Origin: an uncultured Clostridia bacterium
GTDB lineage: Bacteria; Bacillota; Clostridia; Christensenellales; UBA1242
Assembly: GCA_944381175.1 (NCBI GenBank)
Contig: CALWKD010000021.1
Span: forward strand, 1-52,267
Direction: 5' to 3'
DNA: 52,267 nt
In this document: positions 15,842 to 24,894 of the stretch, in pieces
Position numbering within the stretch: the first letter of the stretch is position 1
Layout: every line of letters begins with the position of its first letter
The notes under the pieces: model-generated
The model's input: only the letters and a program-made list of their open reading frames with translations
What the model was told of the DNA's origin: nothing
The model's database searches: none
Translations under genes and position numbers: made by a program

Positions 15842-16546
15842 ATGAGAAGATTTTTTGGAAGAAAAGTTGGTGAAAAAATCTACATTGAGGGAGAGGAGTT
15901 CAACCACCTCAAAAATGTCTTGCGTATGATGGAGGGTGACGAACTTATCGCAAGTTTGAATGACGATTATGAATATGTTTGTGGCATCGCAAAAATGGAC
16001 AAAAATAGGGCGGTTTGCAATATTGTTGGGAAACAACTTTGCGACGGAAATCCAAAGAAAAACATTGTGCTTTTTCAGGCAATTACGAAGGGCTCAAAGT
16101 TTGAGTTTATTGTGCAAAAAGCGACTGAAATTGGAATAACAAAGATAGTTCCTTTTTTGAGCGAGTATGTTGTTGCGAAAGTGTCAGAGAGCAAAATGGA
16201 AAGGTTGCAGGCGATTGCTCTGAATGCTTGCAAGCAGTGCGAAAGGACAAAAATTCCAGAAATTTCTTCTGTGATTGGTGTCGACGATGTGATTGCTCAG
16301 TTTAAAGATTTTGACATCGTTTTGTTTGCAAATGAAAGGGCGGATGTTGGCGAGAAAATCAAAAATCTCGACAAATACAAAAACATTGCAATCATTGTCG
16401 GCTCTGAGGGCGGTTTCTCCCAAAAAGAAAAGGAGAAATTTGTTGAGGCTGGGGCGACCACAATCTCTTTTGGAAAGCGAATTTATCGTTGCGAGACGGC
16501 TTCGGTTGCTATGATGAGTTTGGTGTCGATTTTGAGTGGGAATTAG
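15842..16546 (+). CDS. rsmE: 16S rRNA (uracil-1498-N3)-methyltransferase
   Basis: RsmE methylates U1498 of 16S rRNA. The 234-residue protein has the N-terminal PUA-like part (GEEFNHLKNVLRM). The SPOUT/trefoil-knot domain carries AITKGSKFEFIVQKATEIG, the SAM-binding IIVGSEGGFSQKE, and the family signature YRCETASVAMMS. Start ATG 15842 lies behind GGGGG. Downstream mtaB begins one base after its stop, so the two are cotranscribed. This rsmE-mtaB pairing next to dnaJ is common in Firmicutes. Confidence 0.95.
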   Translation: MRRFFGRKVGEKIYIEGEEFNHLKNVLRMMEGDELIASLNDDYEYVCGIAKMDKNRAVCNIVGKQLCDGNPKKNIVLFQAITKGSKFEFIVQKATEIGITKIVPFLSEYVVAKVSESKMERLQAIALNACKQCERTKIPEISSVIGVDDVIAQFKDFDIVLFANERADVGEKIKNLDKYKNIAIIVGSEGGFSQKEKEKFVEAGATTISFGKRIYRCETASVAMMSLVSILSGN

Positions 16547-16547
16547 T

Positions 16548-17798
16548 ATGAAAGTTGCGGTTTTGACATTAGGGTGCAAAGTAAACAAATATGAGAGCGA
16601 CGCTCTCATTTTTGAATTAAAAAACAGAGGATATGATGCCACGGAAAACTTGGAGTTTGCGGATATTTACATAATAAACACCTGTGCTGTGACAAATGAG
16701 GCGGAGAAAAAGTCTCGTCAGATGATTGAGCGGGCGAGGAAATTCAATCCAAACGCAAAGGTCTTTGTTATGGGTTGTGCAAGCCAAAACAGACCGTCGC
16801 AGTTTGAGGACAGAGATGTAAATTTCATCATCGGCACGGCAAACAAAAAGAAAATTCTTGACCTTTTTGACGAGCAAGGCGAGAAGATTTTTGACTTGCC
16901 AAAAGAATATGAGGACGACCTCTTTTCTGCACAAACGCTCACTCGTGCATTTATCAAAATTCAAGACGGGTGCGACAATTTCTGCACCTATTGCATAATT
17001 CCATATCTTCGCGGAAGAAGTCGGTCGAGAAGTCTCGAGAGCGTAATTTCTGAGGCGGAAAAACTAGGCGAGGACGTCAAGGAAATTGTGCTTGTCGGCA
17101 TTGATGTTTCGGACTATAAAATCGACGGGCAGAAAGGACTCGGAACGCTTCTTGAAAGGCTTGACGGACTTGGCAAGAGGCTTCGCCTTTCGTCAATGGA
17201 AGACGGGCTAATTGACGAGGAATTTATGGGGAAACTTTCAAGTCTCAAAAATTTTTGCCCGCATTTTCACTTGTCTCTTCAAAGCGGTTGCGATAGTGTT
17301 TTGAAGAAAATGAACAGAAAATACACCACCGCGCAGTTTGAGGGAAGTGTGAACCTTATCCGAAAATATTTTCCTCTCGCTGGGATCACAACAGACATAA
17401 TTGTGGGATTTCCGACAGAGACGGAGGAAGATTTTGAGAGCACACTTGAGTTTGTCGAGCGAGTGAAATTTTCCCAACTCCACATTTTCCCTTACTCCAA
17501 AAGGACGGGCACGGCTTCGGCAAAACTCTATGGTGATTTGTCTGGTACGGTCAAGGCGGAAAGGCTTAAACGGCTTGAAAATTTGGGGTATAAATTCAAA
17601 AAGGACTTTATTTTGCAAAACAAGACGGGAAAAGTGCTGATTGAGGAGCAAAACGGAGAGTTTTTTGAGGGTTACACCGAAAATTACATCAAGTGCTACA
17701 TAAACGCCGAAGAAAGTAAACTTTCTGTCGGAGATATTGTTGAGGTGGAGATAGGAGAACCTTTCAAAGACGGTGCGATTGCGAAAGTTAAGAAATAG
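16548..17798 (+). CDS. mtaB: tRNA (N6-threonylcarbamoyladenosine-C2) methylthiotransferase
   Basis: MtaB is a radical-SAM enzyme that converts t6A37 to ms2t6A37 in tRNA. The 416 residues show the N-terminal UPF0004 domain with its three Cys (LTLGCKVNKYES, INTCAVTN, VMGCASQN) for one Fe-S cluster. The radical SAM CxxxCxxC follows as CDNFCTYCIIP, and a C-terminal TRAM-like region ends EPFKDGAIAKVKK. LTLGCKVNxxE and HLSLQSGCDSVLKKMNRKY point to MtaB rather than MiaB or RimO. ATG 16548 follows the rsmE stop by one base. Confidence 0.94.
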   Translation: MKVAVLTLGCKVNKYESDALIFELKNRGYDATENLEFADIYIINTCAVTNEAEKKSRQMIERARKFNPNAKVFVMGCASQNRPSQFEDRDVNFIIGTANKKKILDLFDEQGEKIFDLPKEYEDDLFSAQTLTRAFIKIQDGCDNFCTYCIIPYLRGRSRSRSLESVISEAEKLGEDVKEIVLVGIDVSDYKIDGQKGLGTLLERLDGLGKRLRLSSMEDGLIDEEFMGKLSSLKNFCPHFHLSLQSGCDSVLKKMNRKYTTAQFEGSVNLIRKYFPLAGITTDIIVGFPTETEEDFESTLEFVERVKFSQLHIFPYSKRTGTASAKLYGDLSGTVKAERLKRLENLGYKFKKDFILQNKTGKVLIEEQNGEFFEGYTENYIKCYINAEESKLSVGDIVEVEIGEPFKDGAIAKVKK

Positions 17799-17853
17799 TT
17801 TTGTGAAGGTGGTTTGAAAACTATAAAACCCACACTTTTTGCAAAATTCCATA

Positions 17854-17882
17854 TTGACAAGAGACTTCTTTTGGTTTATAAT
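17854..17882 (+). promoter_or_regulatory. Consensus sigma-A promoter
   Basis: TTGACA (17854-17859), 17 nt, TATAAT (17877-17882): a perfect consensus promoter, which also rules out any start for the next gene upstream of 17883. Confidence 0.85.
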
Positions 17883-17901
17883 GCGAGAAAGGGGTGCTTT
17901 T

Positions 17902-19005
17902 ATGAAAAGTCAAGAAGAAAAAAGAAAAATTGAGAAAGAAAAACGACTTAAAAGGTTCTACAAAGAGATTGGTCTGAGCGAAAATGAGAGACGAGCCGTC
18001 ATTGATGAGGCGGTTTTGAATTACCTTTCGGACAAGCCAAATTGGAGTTTGGTTGTTTTGAGCGATGAACAGAGAAACGATCCAAAGTTTATGCTTAAAG
18101 TTCTCAAAGAAGATATCGCGAACGGAGATTTCTTTGGAATCTCCAAAAGTTTGAGCGCGAACGAAGATTTTGTTTTGGAATATTTGAAGTTGGTGGAGAA
18201 GCATGAGATAGAGAAAAACAAAGTCGCAGGAGTATCAAAGTCTGCAAACTCCAAACTTAATTCTTATACTTATTACACATTTCTTCGCAAGACCACAGAT
18301 TTGTGGCAAGAGCCAAGGTTTTTGGCAAGAGTTGGGAGAGAATTAGCGAATGTAAACATCTTGCAAGTAACGAATATGCTTTTGGCGGATAAGATGTTCT
18401 TTCCCGAAGGCAGAAAAAATAAATTTAACGAAATCTTAGGACAACTCCCACAAGATTTGCTTATCGAACAAGCAAGAAAATTTGGTAGATATTCTGCTGG
18501 TTACATTCCAAAAAATTCTCCAATTTTTATGGAGTGCATAAAGGCTGGGATAAAGGCAGACGGATTTGCAACCCTTTCACTTCTTCCAGATGAGGCAATT
18601 TGGGATAATCGAAACCTTATTGCCGAGGCGACAAACTCATATCAAAGCAAGGTTGAGGCATTGGTGGAACTTTCCAAATATTTCATCGATACGATTGCAC
18701 CAATCAAGACTGTTTGGGAATACGAAGATGACTACAAAATCGTCACAAATTACTTCCACCCACTTCGCCTTGCGCTTGTGAACGATGACGAACTTTTCAA
18801 TGCAATTGAACTTCCAGAAAATTTGGAAAACGAACTTCGTGACAGAATCAGAAAAGAAGAAGAGGAATTTTACAAGCAAATTGACATTCACCAATTCGAC
18901 AAAAACAAAATTGGTGAGAAAACTACGGAAAATTTGGATAAAAATGAGTCTGAAAAGCAAACCACGACCAAAAATTTGGGCAAAAATGACGGAGAAGGCA
19001 AATAA
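17902..19005 (+). CDS. Hypothetical protein with a DGEGK C-terminus
   Basis: Unrecognised 367-residue soluble protein driven by a consensus promoter. The first 30 residues are strongly basic and helical (EEKRKIEKEKRLKRFYKEIG). The middle is globular with short helical repeats (FMLKVLKEDI, DFVLEYLKLVEKH). The last 50 residues are a low-complexity Lys/Asn/Glu/Thr tail ending KNDGEGK. That ending is shared with two other unknown proteins in the window. AAAGGGG precedes ATG 17902. The gene appears monocistronic, between mtaB and rpsU. No enzyme motif is visible. Confidence 0.8.
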   Translation: MKSQEEKRKIEKEKRLKRFYKEIGLSENERRAVIDEAVLNYLSDKPNWSLVVLSDEQRNDPKFMLKVLKEDIANGDFFGISKSLSANEDFVLEYLKLVEKHEIEKNKVAGVSKSANSKLNSYTYYTFLRKTTDLWQEPRFLARVGRELANVNILQVTNMLLADKMFFPEGRKNKFNEILGQLPQDLLIEQARKFGRYSAGYIPKNSPIFMECIKAGIKADGFATLSLLPDEAIWDNRNLIAEATNSYQSKVEALVELSKYFIDTIAPIKTVWEYEDDYKIVTNYFHPLRLALVNDDELFNAIELPENLENELRDRIRKEEEEFYKQIDIHQFDKNKIGEKTTENLDKNESEKQTTTKNLGKNDGEGK

Positions 19006-19018
19006 TTTTGCAAAAAAC

Positions 19019-19048
19019 TTGACTTTGGGCATACTTATATGGTATATT
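19019..19048 (+). promoter_or_regulatory. Sigma-A promoter of rpsU
   Basis: TTGACT (19019-19024), 18 nt, TATATT (19043-19048), about 37 nt before the rpsU start. Confidence 0.7.
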
Positions 19049-19085
19049 ATGCAAGATTAGTGACCTTGAAAGGTGGTGAGAAAGA

Positions 19086-19268
19086 ATGACGACAGTTAAA
19101 GTGGGCGAAAATGAGTCTCTTGAAAGTGCTTTGAAGAGATTTAAGAGAAAATGCCAAAAAGACGGAATTATTGGTGATATAAGAAAGAAAGAAGCCTATG
19201 ACAAGCCAAGCGTTGCAAGAAAGAAAAAGAGCGAAAACGCAAGAAAAAGAGCAAGAAAAAGAGGCTAG
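19086..19268 (+). CDS. rpsU: 30S ribosomal protein S21
   Basis: S21, a small basic protein of the 30S platform near the anti-Shine-Dalgarno region. The 60 residues contain [20 protein letters not shown], then a Lys/Arg-rich tail ([17 protein letters not shown]), typical of Firmicutes S21. AAAGGTGGTGAG precedes the ATG. It has its own promoter and terminator. Confidence 0.96.
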   Translation: MTTVKVGENESLESALKRFKRKCQKDGIIGDIRKKEAYDKPSVARKKKSENARKRARKRG

Positions 19269-19278
19269 AAAACAAAAG

Positions 19279-19303
19279 CAGACCGAGTTTGGTCTGTTTT
19301 TTT
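19279..19303 (+). terminator. Intrinsic terminator of rpsU
   Basis: CAGACC (19279-19284), GAGTTT loop, GGTCTG (19291-19296), followed by seven T. Confidence 0.85.
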
Positions 19304-19462
19304 GTTATATTAGCAACTTTTACGGGAAGTTAGTGACATTTGTTTTCAGATATGTTATTTCTTTTATATTTCAGAGAGTATGGTATGTCTACATTATCTA
19401 ATGTGACAGTCTATATATTGAAGAAAAGTTTCCATTATGATCTTTTTTGGAGGAAAGCAAAA

Positions 19463-19702
19463 GTGAAAAAAGAAATAAGATATGAGATTGTTGTTTCAAG
19501 AAAGGTTTTTGCTCAAAGACTTAAAATTTTAAGGGAAAAAAGAGGATTGACTGTTTCGGAGTTGGGGAAGTTGGTTAAAGTGAGCGGAAGAACAATTTCT
19601 GGGTGAGAAGAAGGTCAAACTAGAATTAAAAGCGAATATTTGATAAGAATTGCAGAAATTTTCAGTGTTAGCGTCGATTATCTACTCGGCTTGGAAGATT
19701 AA
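19463..19702 (+). pseudogene. XRE-family regulator interrupted by an in-frame TGA
   Basis: GTG 19463, preceded by GGAGG, opens a frame encoding an HTH_3 domain: RLKILREKRGLTVSELGKLV and VSGRTISG, then TGA at 19604-19606, then in the same frame EEGQTRIKSEYLIRIAEIFS and VSVDYLLGLED ending TAA. The stop sits exactly at the Trp that XRE domains usually have (ISxWExG), so TGG-to-TGA is the simplest history. The standard code clearly applies elsewhere here, since many genes end in TGA. A sequencing error or readthrough remains possible. Confidence 0.8.
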
Positions 19703-19720
19703 ATTTTCAACACAAATCTT

Positions 19721-19749
19721 TTGCCAAAAATTCTTGTTTGTGGTAAAAT
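19721..19749 (+). promoter_or_regulatory. Promoter of pcrA, predicted leaderless
   Basis: TTGCCA (19721-19726), 17 nt, TGG-TAAAAT with the -10 at 19744-19749. The ATG is 6 nt past the -10 and no ribosome-binding site is seen. Confidence 0.6.
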
Positions 19750-19755
19750 CTCCTT

Positions 19756-21876
19756 ATGAGCGATTTTGATATTGATTCTTTAAATGATGAGCAAAAACAG
19801 GCACTCTTCCAAACGGAAGGGGTTGTTTTGGTTACCGCGGGTGCTGGAAGCGGAAAAACTCGTCTTTTGACGCATAGAATTTGTTATTTGATTGAGAAGG
19901 GCGTCTCGCCTTACAATATCCTCGCAATAACTTTCACAAACAAGGCGACAAACGAGATGAAAGAGCGTATTTCGCGTATGGTCAATGCTCGAATCTGGAT
20001 TTCCACTTTTCACTCGATGTGTGTGAGAATTTTGCGAGAAAATATTGACAGGCTTGAGGGTTACACAAAAGATTTCACCATAATTGCGGAAGTCGACAAG
20101 GACAAAATTCTTAAAGAACTTCTCAAAAAATATCAATGCGAAGATGACGAGAAGAGCAGGGTGGAGTCGCACCTTGACAATATCAAAAACAAAGGACTTG
20201 ACATTGACGAATATTTTTCGGCAATCAGGCAATACAACAAGAGTCGCGATTTGGTGATTTACGAGAAGATTTGCTATGATTATGAGGAGTATTTGCACAA
20301 AAACAACGCACTTGATTTTGATGATTTGCTGAACAAAACTCTCTTCCTTTTTCACAATTACAAAGATGTTTTGGATCACTATGCAAACAGGTTTCATTAC
20401 ATCTTGGTCGACGAATTTCAGGACACAAACCTTGTGCAATACAAACTCATAAAACTTCTTGCAAGCGTGCACAAAAACCTCTTTGTTGTGGGTGATGAGG
20501 ATCAATGTATTTATTCTTGGCGTGGGGCGAACTTCCACAACATCTTCAATTTGAAAGAAGATTTTGACGATGTCAAAGTGTTTAAACTTGAAAGAAATTA
20601 CCGCTCAACAAAAAACATTTTGACGCTTGCAAACAATGTTATCGCAAACAACAAGGAGCGTATGAAGAAAAATCTTTGGACGGACAAGGACACGGGCGAA
20701 GGACCTGTGGTGTTTAATGCTTTTGATGAGAGAGATGAGGCAAACACGGTCGCTCGCACAATAGAGGATTTGCTTTCCGAAGGGTATTCCTACAATGATT
20801 TCGCGGTGCTTATGCGGGTGAACGCTCTTTCAAGACCGATTGAAGAGGCGTTTATGGGCTTCGGAGTGCCTTACAAACTCTATGGCGGTTTCAAATTTTA
20901 TGAGAGAGCGGAAATCAAAATGGTGCTTTCGTATCTATCCGTCTTTGTCAACCAAAGAGACGAGATTTCGCTCCTGAAAATAATCAATTTTCCAAAGCGT
21001 GGAATTGGTGATGTTGCGGTGCAAAAATTGCAGGAAGAGGCGAGGGAAGAGAGGCTTCTTGATTACCTTTTGAGCGAGAGGTTTAAGTTTTCAAGATACT
21101 TTTCAAAACTTGAGAAGTTTGTCGAGACTTACAAGGCGTTATATGAACAGATGAACACTCTTCCACTTGCCGATTTTGTGGCAAAAGTGGTGAAAAATTT
21201 TGGCATCGAACAGGCTTATGCTGGAAAAGACGATGAGTCGATGGAGAAAGTTGAGAACATCGAAAGTCTCCTCTCTGGCGTGCAAGAATACCAAGACGAA
21301 AACGAGGAAGCGGGCTTGTCCGATTACCTTGCAAATGTTATGCTCAAAAGCGACAGCGACAACATCCAAGAGGGAGGATTTGTTTCGCTTGCGACCATTC
21401 ACGCGGTCAAAGGGCTTGAGTTTAAGGTGGTGTTTGTGGTCGGGCTTGAAGAGGGAATTTTCCCACTTGCTCGTGCGACATTTTCCGAAAGCGAAATGGA
21501 AGAAGAAAGGCGACTTATGTATGTTGCGGTAACTCGTGCAGAAGAGAGAATCTATCTCTTCCACGCGGAAAAAAGATATATGTATGGCAAGAGCAGTTAT
21601 CAAAAGCCGAGCAGGTTTTTGGATGAACTTGGCATCGTTTCAAAGACAAAACCAAAACTTTTCAGCGTTTCGAGAGAAAAAGAGGAAGCAGAAGAAGTTT
21701 TTGACAGCGGATTTAAGGTCGGAGACAAGATTTTGCACTCTCGTTTTGGAGAGGGAAAAATTGTCAATATTTCAGATGACGGGCTTGTGGCAGACATTGA
21801 TTTTGACGATTTTGGAAAGAAAAGTTTGATGTTGAATTTGGCAAACCTTGAGAAAGTGGAGGGCAGTGATGAGTGA
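19756..21876 (+). CDS. pcrA: ATP-dependent DNA helicase PcrA/UvrD
   Basis: Superfamily 1A 3'-5' helicase for repair and replication restart. The 706-residue protein has the Q motif LNDEQKQAL, Walker A AGAGSGKTRLL (residues about 29-39), motif Ia TFTNKATNEMKERI, Walker B ILVDEFQDTN, motif III GDEDQCIYSWRGA, motif IV ERNYRST, and motif V-VI TIHAVKGLEFKVVFVVGLEEG and RRLMYVAVTRAEE. The C-terminus (about 655-706, KVGDKILHSRFGEGKIV) is the Tudor-like tail typical of PcrA. The start is apparently leaderless. Its end overlaps ligA by 8 nt, the conserved Firmicutes pcrA-ligA order. Confidence 0.97.
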   Translation: MSDFDIDSLNDEQKQALFQTEGVVLVTAGAGSGKTRLLTHRICYLIEKGVSPYNILAITFTNKATNEMKERISRMVNARIWISTFHSMCVRILRENIDRLEGYTKDFTIIAEVDKDKILKELLKKYQCEDDEKSRVESHLDNIKNKGLDIDEYFSAIRQYNKSRDLVIYEKICYDYEEYLHKNNALDFDDLLNKTLFLFHNYKDVLDHYANRFHYILVDEFQDTNLVQYKLIKLLASVHKNLFVVGDEDQCIYSWRGANFHNIFNLKEDFDDVKVFKLERNYRSTKNILTLANNVIANNKERMKKNLWTDKDTGEGPVVFNAFDERDEANTVARTIEDLLSEGYSYNDFAVLMRVNALSRPIEEAFMGFGVPYKLYGGFKFYERAEIKMVLSYLSVFVNQRDEISLLKIINFPKRGIGDVAVQKLQEEAREERLLDYLLSERFKFSRYFSKLEKFVETYKALYEQMNTLPLADFVAKVVKNFGIEQAYAGKDDESMEKVENIESLLSGVQEYQDENEEAGLSDYLANVMLKSDSDNIQEGGFVSLATIHAVKGLEFKVVFVVGLEEGIFPLARATFSESEMEEERRLMYVAVTRAEERIYLFHAEKRYMYGKSSYQKPSRFLDELGIVSKTKPKLFSVSREKEEAEEVFDSGFKVGDKILHSRFGEGKIVNISDDGLVADIDFDDFGKKSLMLNLANLEKVEGSDE

Positions 21877-23824
21877 TAACAGTGAAAAGATTGAACTTAT
21901 GAAAGAGTTGATCAAAAAAATCGACCTTTACAACTACCATTATTACACGCTCGACGACCCAATCGTCTCCGACAAAGAGTATGATGAAATTTATTACAAA
22001 CTCGTCGACCTTGAAAACGAGACGGGTGTTGTTTTGCCAAATTCTCCGACGCAAAGAGTTGGCGGAGATATATTGGACAAATTTGTCAAAAGAAAGCACG
22101 AGCACCGACTTTACAGCCTTATGAAAGTGCGTTCGTTTCCCGATTTGGAGAAGTGGACCAATGAGATGAGGCAGTTTGACAAAAATGCCGATTTTGCACT
22201 TGAATACAAGTTTGACGGACTTCAACTTGTGCTTGAATACCAAAATGGACAGTTCCAGAGTGCCACCACAAGAGGAAATGGTGAGATAGGCGAAGATGTG
22301 ACGATGCAGGTTCGGACAATTTCTTCCGTTCCGCTCCACATTCCATACAAAGAAAAACTTCTCGTTCAGGGCGAGGGGATGATGACGAAAAGGGCGTTGG
22401 AGATTTACAACCGCACCGCTGAAATTCCTCTCAAAAACACTCGAAATGGAGTTGCGGGGGCGATTCGTAATCTTGACCCAAAAGAGACGGCGAAGAGGAA
22501 GTTGGATTTTTTCTGTTATTCCATAATTTACTGCGAGAAAAAGTTTAAAACGCAGGAAGAGATGCACGAATTTTTGAAAGAAAATGGCTTCAATGTGGGA
22601 GATTATTTCAAGATTTGCAAGTGTTTGGACGAACTTATCAAAAACATCGAAGAGGTGGGAAAAATCAAGAAAGATTTGCAGGTGGACATCGACGGAATGG
22701 TCATCAAACTCAACCAAGTCGCTCCAAGAGAAGAAATTGGTTACACAAACAAATTTCCAAAGTGGGCAAGGGCATACAAGTTTGAGGCGGAAGAGGTCTC
22801 GACAATGCTTGAAGATGTCATTTGGCAGGTGGGAAGAAGTGGAAAGGTTTCGCCTGTTGCAGTGCTTGAACCTGTTGAACTTGCTGGTGCAACCATTTCT
22901 CGTGCAACGCTCAACAACATTGATGACATAAGAAAGAAAAATGTCTATTTGAAGAGCCGAGTTTTTATTAGAAGGAGCAATGAGGTCATTCCTGAAGTGC
23001 TCGGCTTGGCGGAAAAATATGATTTTTCAAAAGAGATTGAAGAACCAAAAATCTGCCCTTGTTGCGGGGAGGCTTTGGTCAAAAAAGGCCCGCTTGTGTT
23101 CTGCAAAAATCACGATGGTTGCAAAGAGCAGATTGTGGCAAGACTGACTCACTTTGCAAGCAGAGATGCCTTTGATATTGTTGGACTCTCGGAAAAGACA
23201 ATAAACCAATTTTATGAAGATTTGGGACTGAGACATTTTTCGGACTTTTATTCTTTGACAAAGGAAAAACTCGTCGGGCTTGAAAAGTTTCAAGACAAAA
23301 AGGCGGAAAACACAATTTCAAGCATTGAAAAAAGCAAACATATTGAGTTTGCAAGGTTTTTGTATGGGCTTGGAATAAGTGAGGTCGGCATAAAGACTGC
23401 AAAAGATTTGGCAAAGACTTTCAAAACGCTTGATGGCTTGAAAAACGCTTCTTTTGAAGAGATTTTGCAGGTGGAAGATGTGGGGGAGATTATTGCACAA
23501 AACATCGTCGACTTCTTTCGCGATGAGAACAATTTGAATGAAATTTCAAGACTTCTTGCCGTCGGCGTCACTCCAAAGCACGAGGACAACCAAAAATCAA
23601 ACAAATTTGAAGGGCTGACTTTTGTGCTTACGGGGACTCTTCCAAATATGACAAGACAAGAGATGACGAAACTAATTGAAGAACACGGCGGAAAGACTTC
23701 ATCATCCGTCTCCAAAAACACCTCTTATGTCGTCGCTGGCGAGGAAGCGGGAAGTAAACTTGACAAGGCGAGGGCTCTGGGCGTTCCGATTTTGACCGAG
23801 GAAGAGATCTTGAAGATGATTTAA
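21869..23824 (+). CDS. ligA: NAD-dependent DNA ligase LigA
   Basis: Seals nicks in replication and repair using NAD+. The 651-residue protein has the Ia domain with NYHYYTLDDPIVSDKEYDEI. The adenylation domain carries EYKFDGLQL (catalytic Lys in KxDG) and TRGNGEIGEDVT. An OB fold follows, then a zinc finger (CPCCGEAL and CKNHDGC), helix-hairpin-helix repeats and a C-terminal BRCT domain (LTFVLTGTLPNMTRQEM). ATG 21869 lies inside the last codons of pcrA, with GGAGGG 7 nt upstream, so translation is coupled. Confidence 0.97.
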   Translation: MSDNSEKIELMKELIKKIDLYNYHYYTLDDPIVSDKEYDEIYYKLVDLENETGVVLPNSPTQRVGGDILDKFVKRKHEHRLYSLMKVRSFPDLEKWTNEMRQFDKNADFALEYKFDGLQLVLEYQNGQFQSATTRGNGEIGEDVTMQVRTISSVPLHIPYKEKLLVQGEGMMTKRALEIYNRTAEIPLKNTRNGVAGAIRNLDPKETAKRKLDFFCYSIIYCEKKFKTQEEMHEFLKENGFNVGDYFKICKCLDELIKNIEEVGKIKKDLQVDIDGMVIKLNQVAPREEIGYTNKFPKWARAYKFEAEEVSTMLEDVIWQVGRSGKVSPVAVLEPVELAGATISRATLNNIDDIRKKNVYLKSRVFIRRSNEVIPEVLGLAEKYDFSKEIEEPKICPCCGEALVKKGPLVFCKNHDGCKEQIVARLTHFASRDAFDIVGLSEKTINQFYEDLGLRHFSDFYSLTKEKLVGLEKFQDKKAENTISSIEKSKHIEFARFLYGLGISEVGIKTAKDLAKTFKTLDGLKNASFEEILQVEDVGEIIAQNIVDFFRDENNLNEISRLLAVGVTPKHEDNQKSNKFEGLTFVLTGTLPNMTRQEMTKLIEEHGGKTSSSVSKNTSYVVAGEEAGSKLDKARALGVPILTEEEILKMI

Positions 23825-23968
23825 AATGGGCTTATCTTTTTTTTGAAAATATACCAATTTTAAAGATTTTTGTGTCTTAATCTGTGGATATAAACATAAT
23901 TGCTTCATATTTAAAGTTTGCAGACAAGCGATAAATCTAAAAAATGACCAATTTATCACGAAAAACAC

Positions 23969-23997
23969 TTGACAATGAATTGGAAAATAAATATAAT
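23969..23997 (+). promoter_or_regulatory. Consensus sigma-A promoter of the str operon
   Basis: TTGACA (23969-23974), 17 nt, TATAAT (23992-23997). A strong promoter about 410 nt upstream of rpsL. Confidence 0.85.
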
Positions 23998-24003
23998 AAT
24001 AGC

Positions 24004-24406
24004 GTGTTTCGTTGTCGGAAACAATGCTTTGGCTTCTTGGGAGTTTCGCTTGCAGAGGCAAAAGAGCATAAACAAACAACAGGTGGCGAGTTGATTTAAA
24101 GAGATTTAGTTTCAACATATGCTTTTTGAGTAAAGCAGACAGGAAAGGGTTACAAACCCCACCGATTTGAAGAGTTTTCTTCAAAGTCACAAAATGTGAT
24201 TGTGTTGTTCGTGTTTCGTTAAAAAGCATTTTCATTGGCACGAACTCAAATTCGTGTCAATTTATTTTTCTGTCACAAGCGGAAAATGAAAAGACAAAAT
24301 CTTGGCGAAGATTCAAAACTATCGCAAAAGCAATCAGTCACCAAAAAAAGTTTTCCTTTGGCGAAAGTCAAGAGAAAGCAAAGCGGAGGCTTAAAAGGAG
24401 AAAAAG
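24004..24406 (+). ncRNA. Long structured 5' leader of rpsL
   Basis: About 400 nt of transcribed leader without a credible gene. It contains several local hairpins, for example TTGT/ACAA near 24015, and a terminator-like hairpin at 24235-24269. It lacks the T-box signature. The length and structure suggest regulation of ribosomal protein and elongation factor synthesis, but I cannot match it to a known leader. Confidence 0.5.
24235..24269 (+). terminator. Attenuator-like hairpin inside the rpsL leader
   Basis: TTGGCACGAA (24235-24244), CTCAAA loop, TTCGTGTCAA (24251-24260), followed by TTTATTTTT. It has the form of an intrinsic terminator but precedes rpsL by about 140 nt in the same transcription unit. 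Confidence 0.65.
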
Positions 24407-24781
24407 ATGCCTACATTCAACCAATTAGTTAGAAAAGGAAGAAAGAGTTTTGAGAAGAAAAAGAAGGCTCCTCTTTTGGAAGAATGTCCACAAAAACGTG
24501 GTGTTTGTTTGTCTGTTAGAACAGCAACTCCAAAGAAACCTAACTCAGCACTCAGAAAAATTGCCAGAGTAAAACTTTCAAATGGTCAAGAAGGAACTTG
24601 CTACATCCCTGGAATTGGTCACAATTTGCAGGAGCACAGCGTTGTTTTGGTTCGTGGCGGGCGTGTTAAGGACCTTCCTGGTGTGCGTTATCACATCATT
24701 CGTGGAACACTTGACACTGCTGGTGTTGCAAACAGAAAGCAAGGCCGTTCAAAATATGGCGCAAAAAGACCAAAGAAATAA
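24407..24781 (+). CDS. rpsL: 30S ribosomal protein S12
   Basis: S12 lies at the decoding centre. The 124 residues include [13 protein letters not shown], the conserved [18 protein letters not shown] (Lys at the streptomycin-resistance position, so the sensitive form) and [25 protein letters not shown] precedes the ATG. It is the first gene of the str operon; rpoC and an L7Ae-like gene, often just upstream in other Firmicutes, are absent here, with ligA upstream instead. Confidence 0.98.
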   Translation: MPTFNQLVRKGRKSFEKKKKAPLLEECPQKRGVCLSVRTATPKKPNSALRKIARVKLSNGQEGTCYIPGIGHNLQEHSVVLVRGGRVKDLPGVRYHIIRGTLDTAGVANRKQGRSKYGAKRPKK

Positions 24782-24894
24782 GTCACTTGATGACATTCAT
24801 AAAAGAAAATTAAATGAAAACACACTTTTCAAATTTCACTTTTCTTTTTCATGAGAAAAGACCAAATTTAAAGTGATTAAAAGGAGTAAAACCA

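Noticed and set aside
19604..19606. UGA recoded as Trp
   Set aside because: Many genes here end in TGA (trxB, ligA partner pcrA, yqfC, ybeY) and Trp is encoded by TGG, so the standard code is used.
23702..24241. 179-codon minus-strand frame over the rpsL promoter
   Set aside because: It covers the consensus promoter and structured leader, with no start signal or recognisable protein.
24004..24406. T-box riboswitch
   Set aside because: The leader lacks the AGGGTGGNACCGCG-type T-box sequence, and ribosomal genes are not typical T-box targets.
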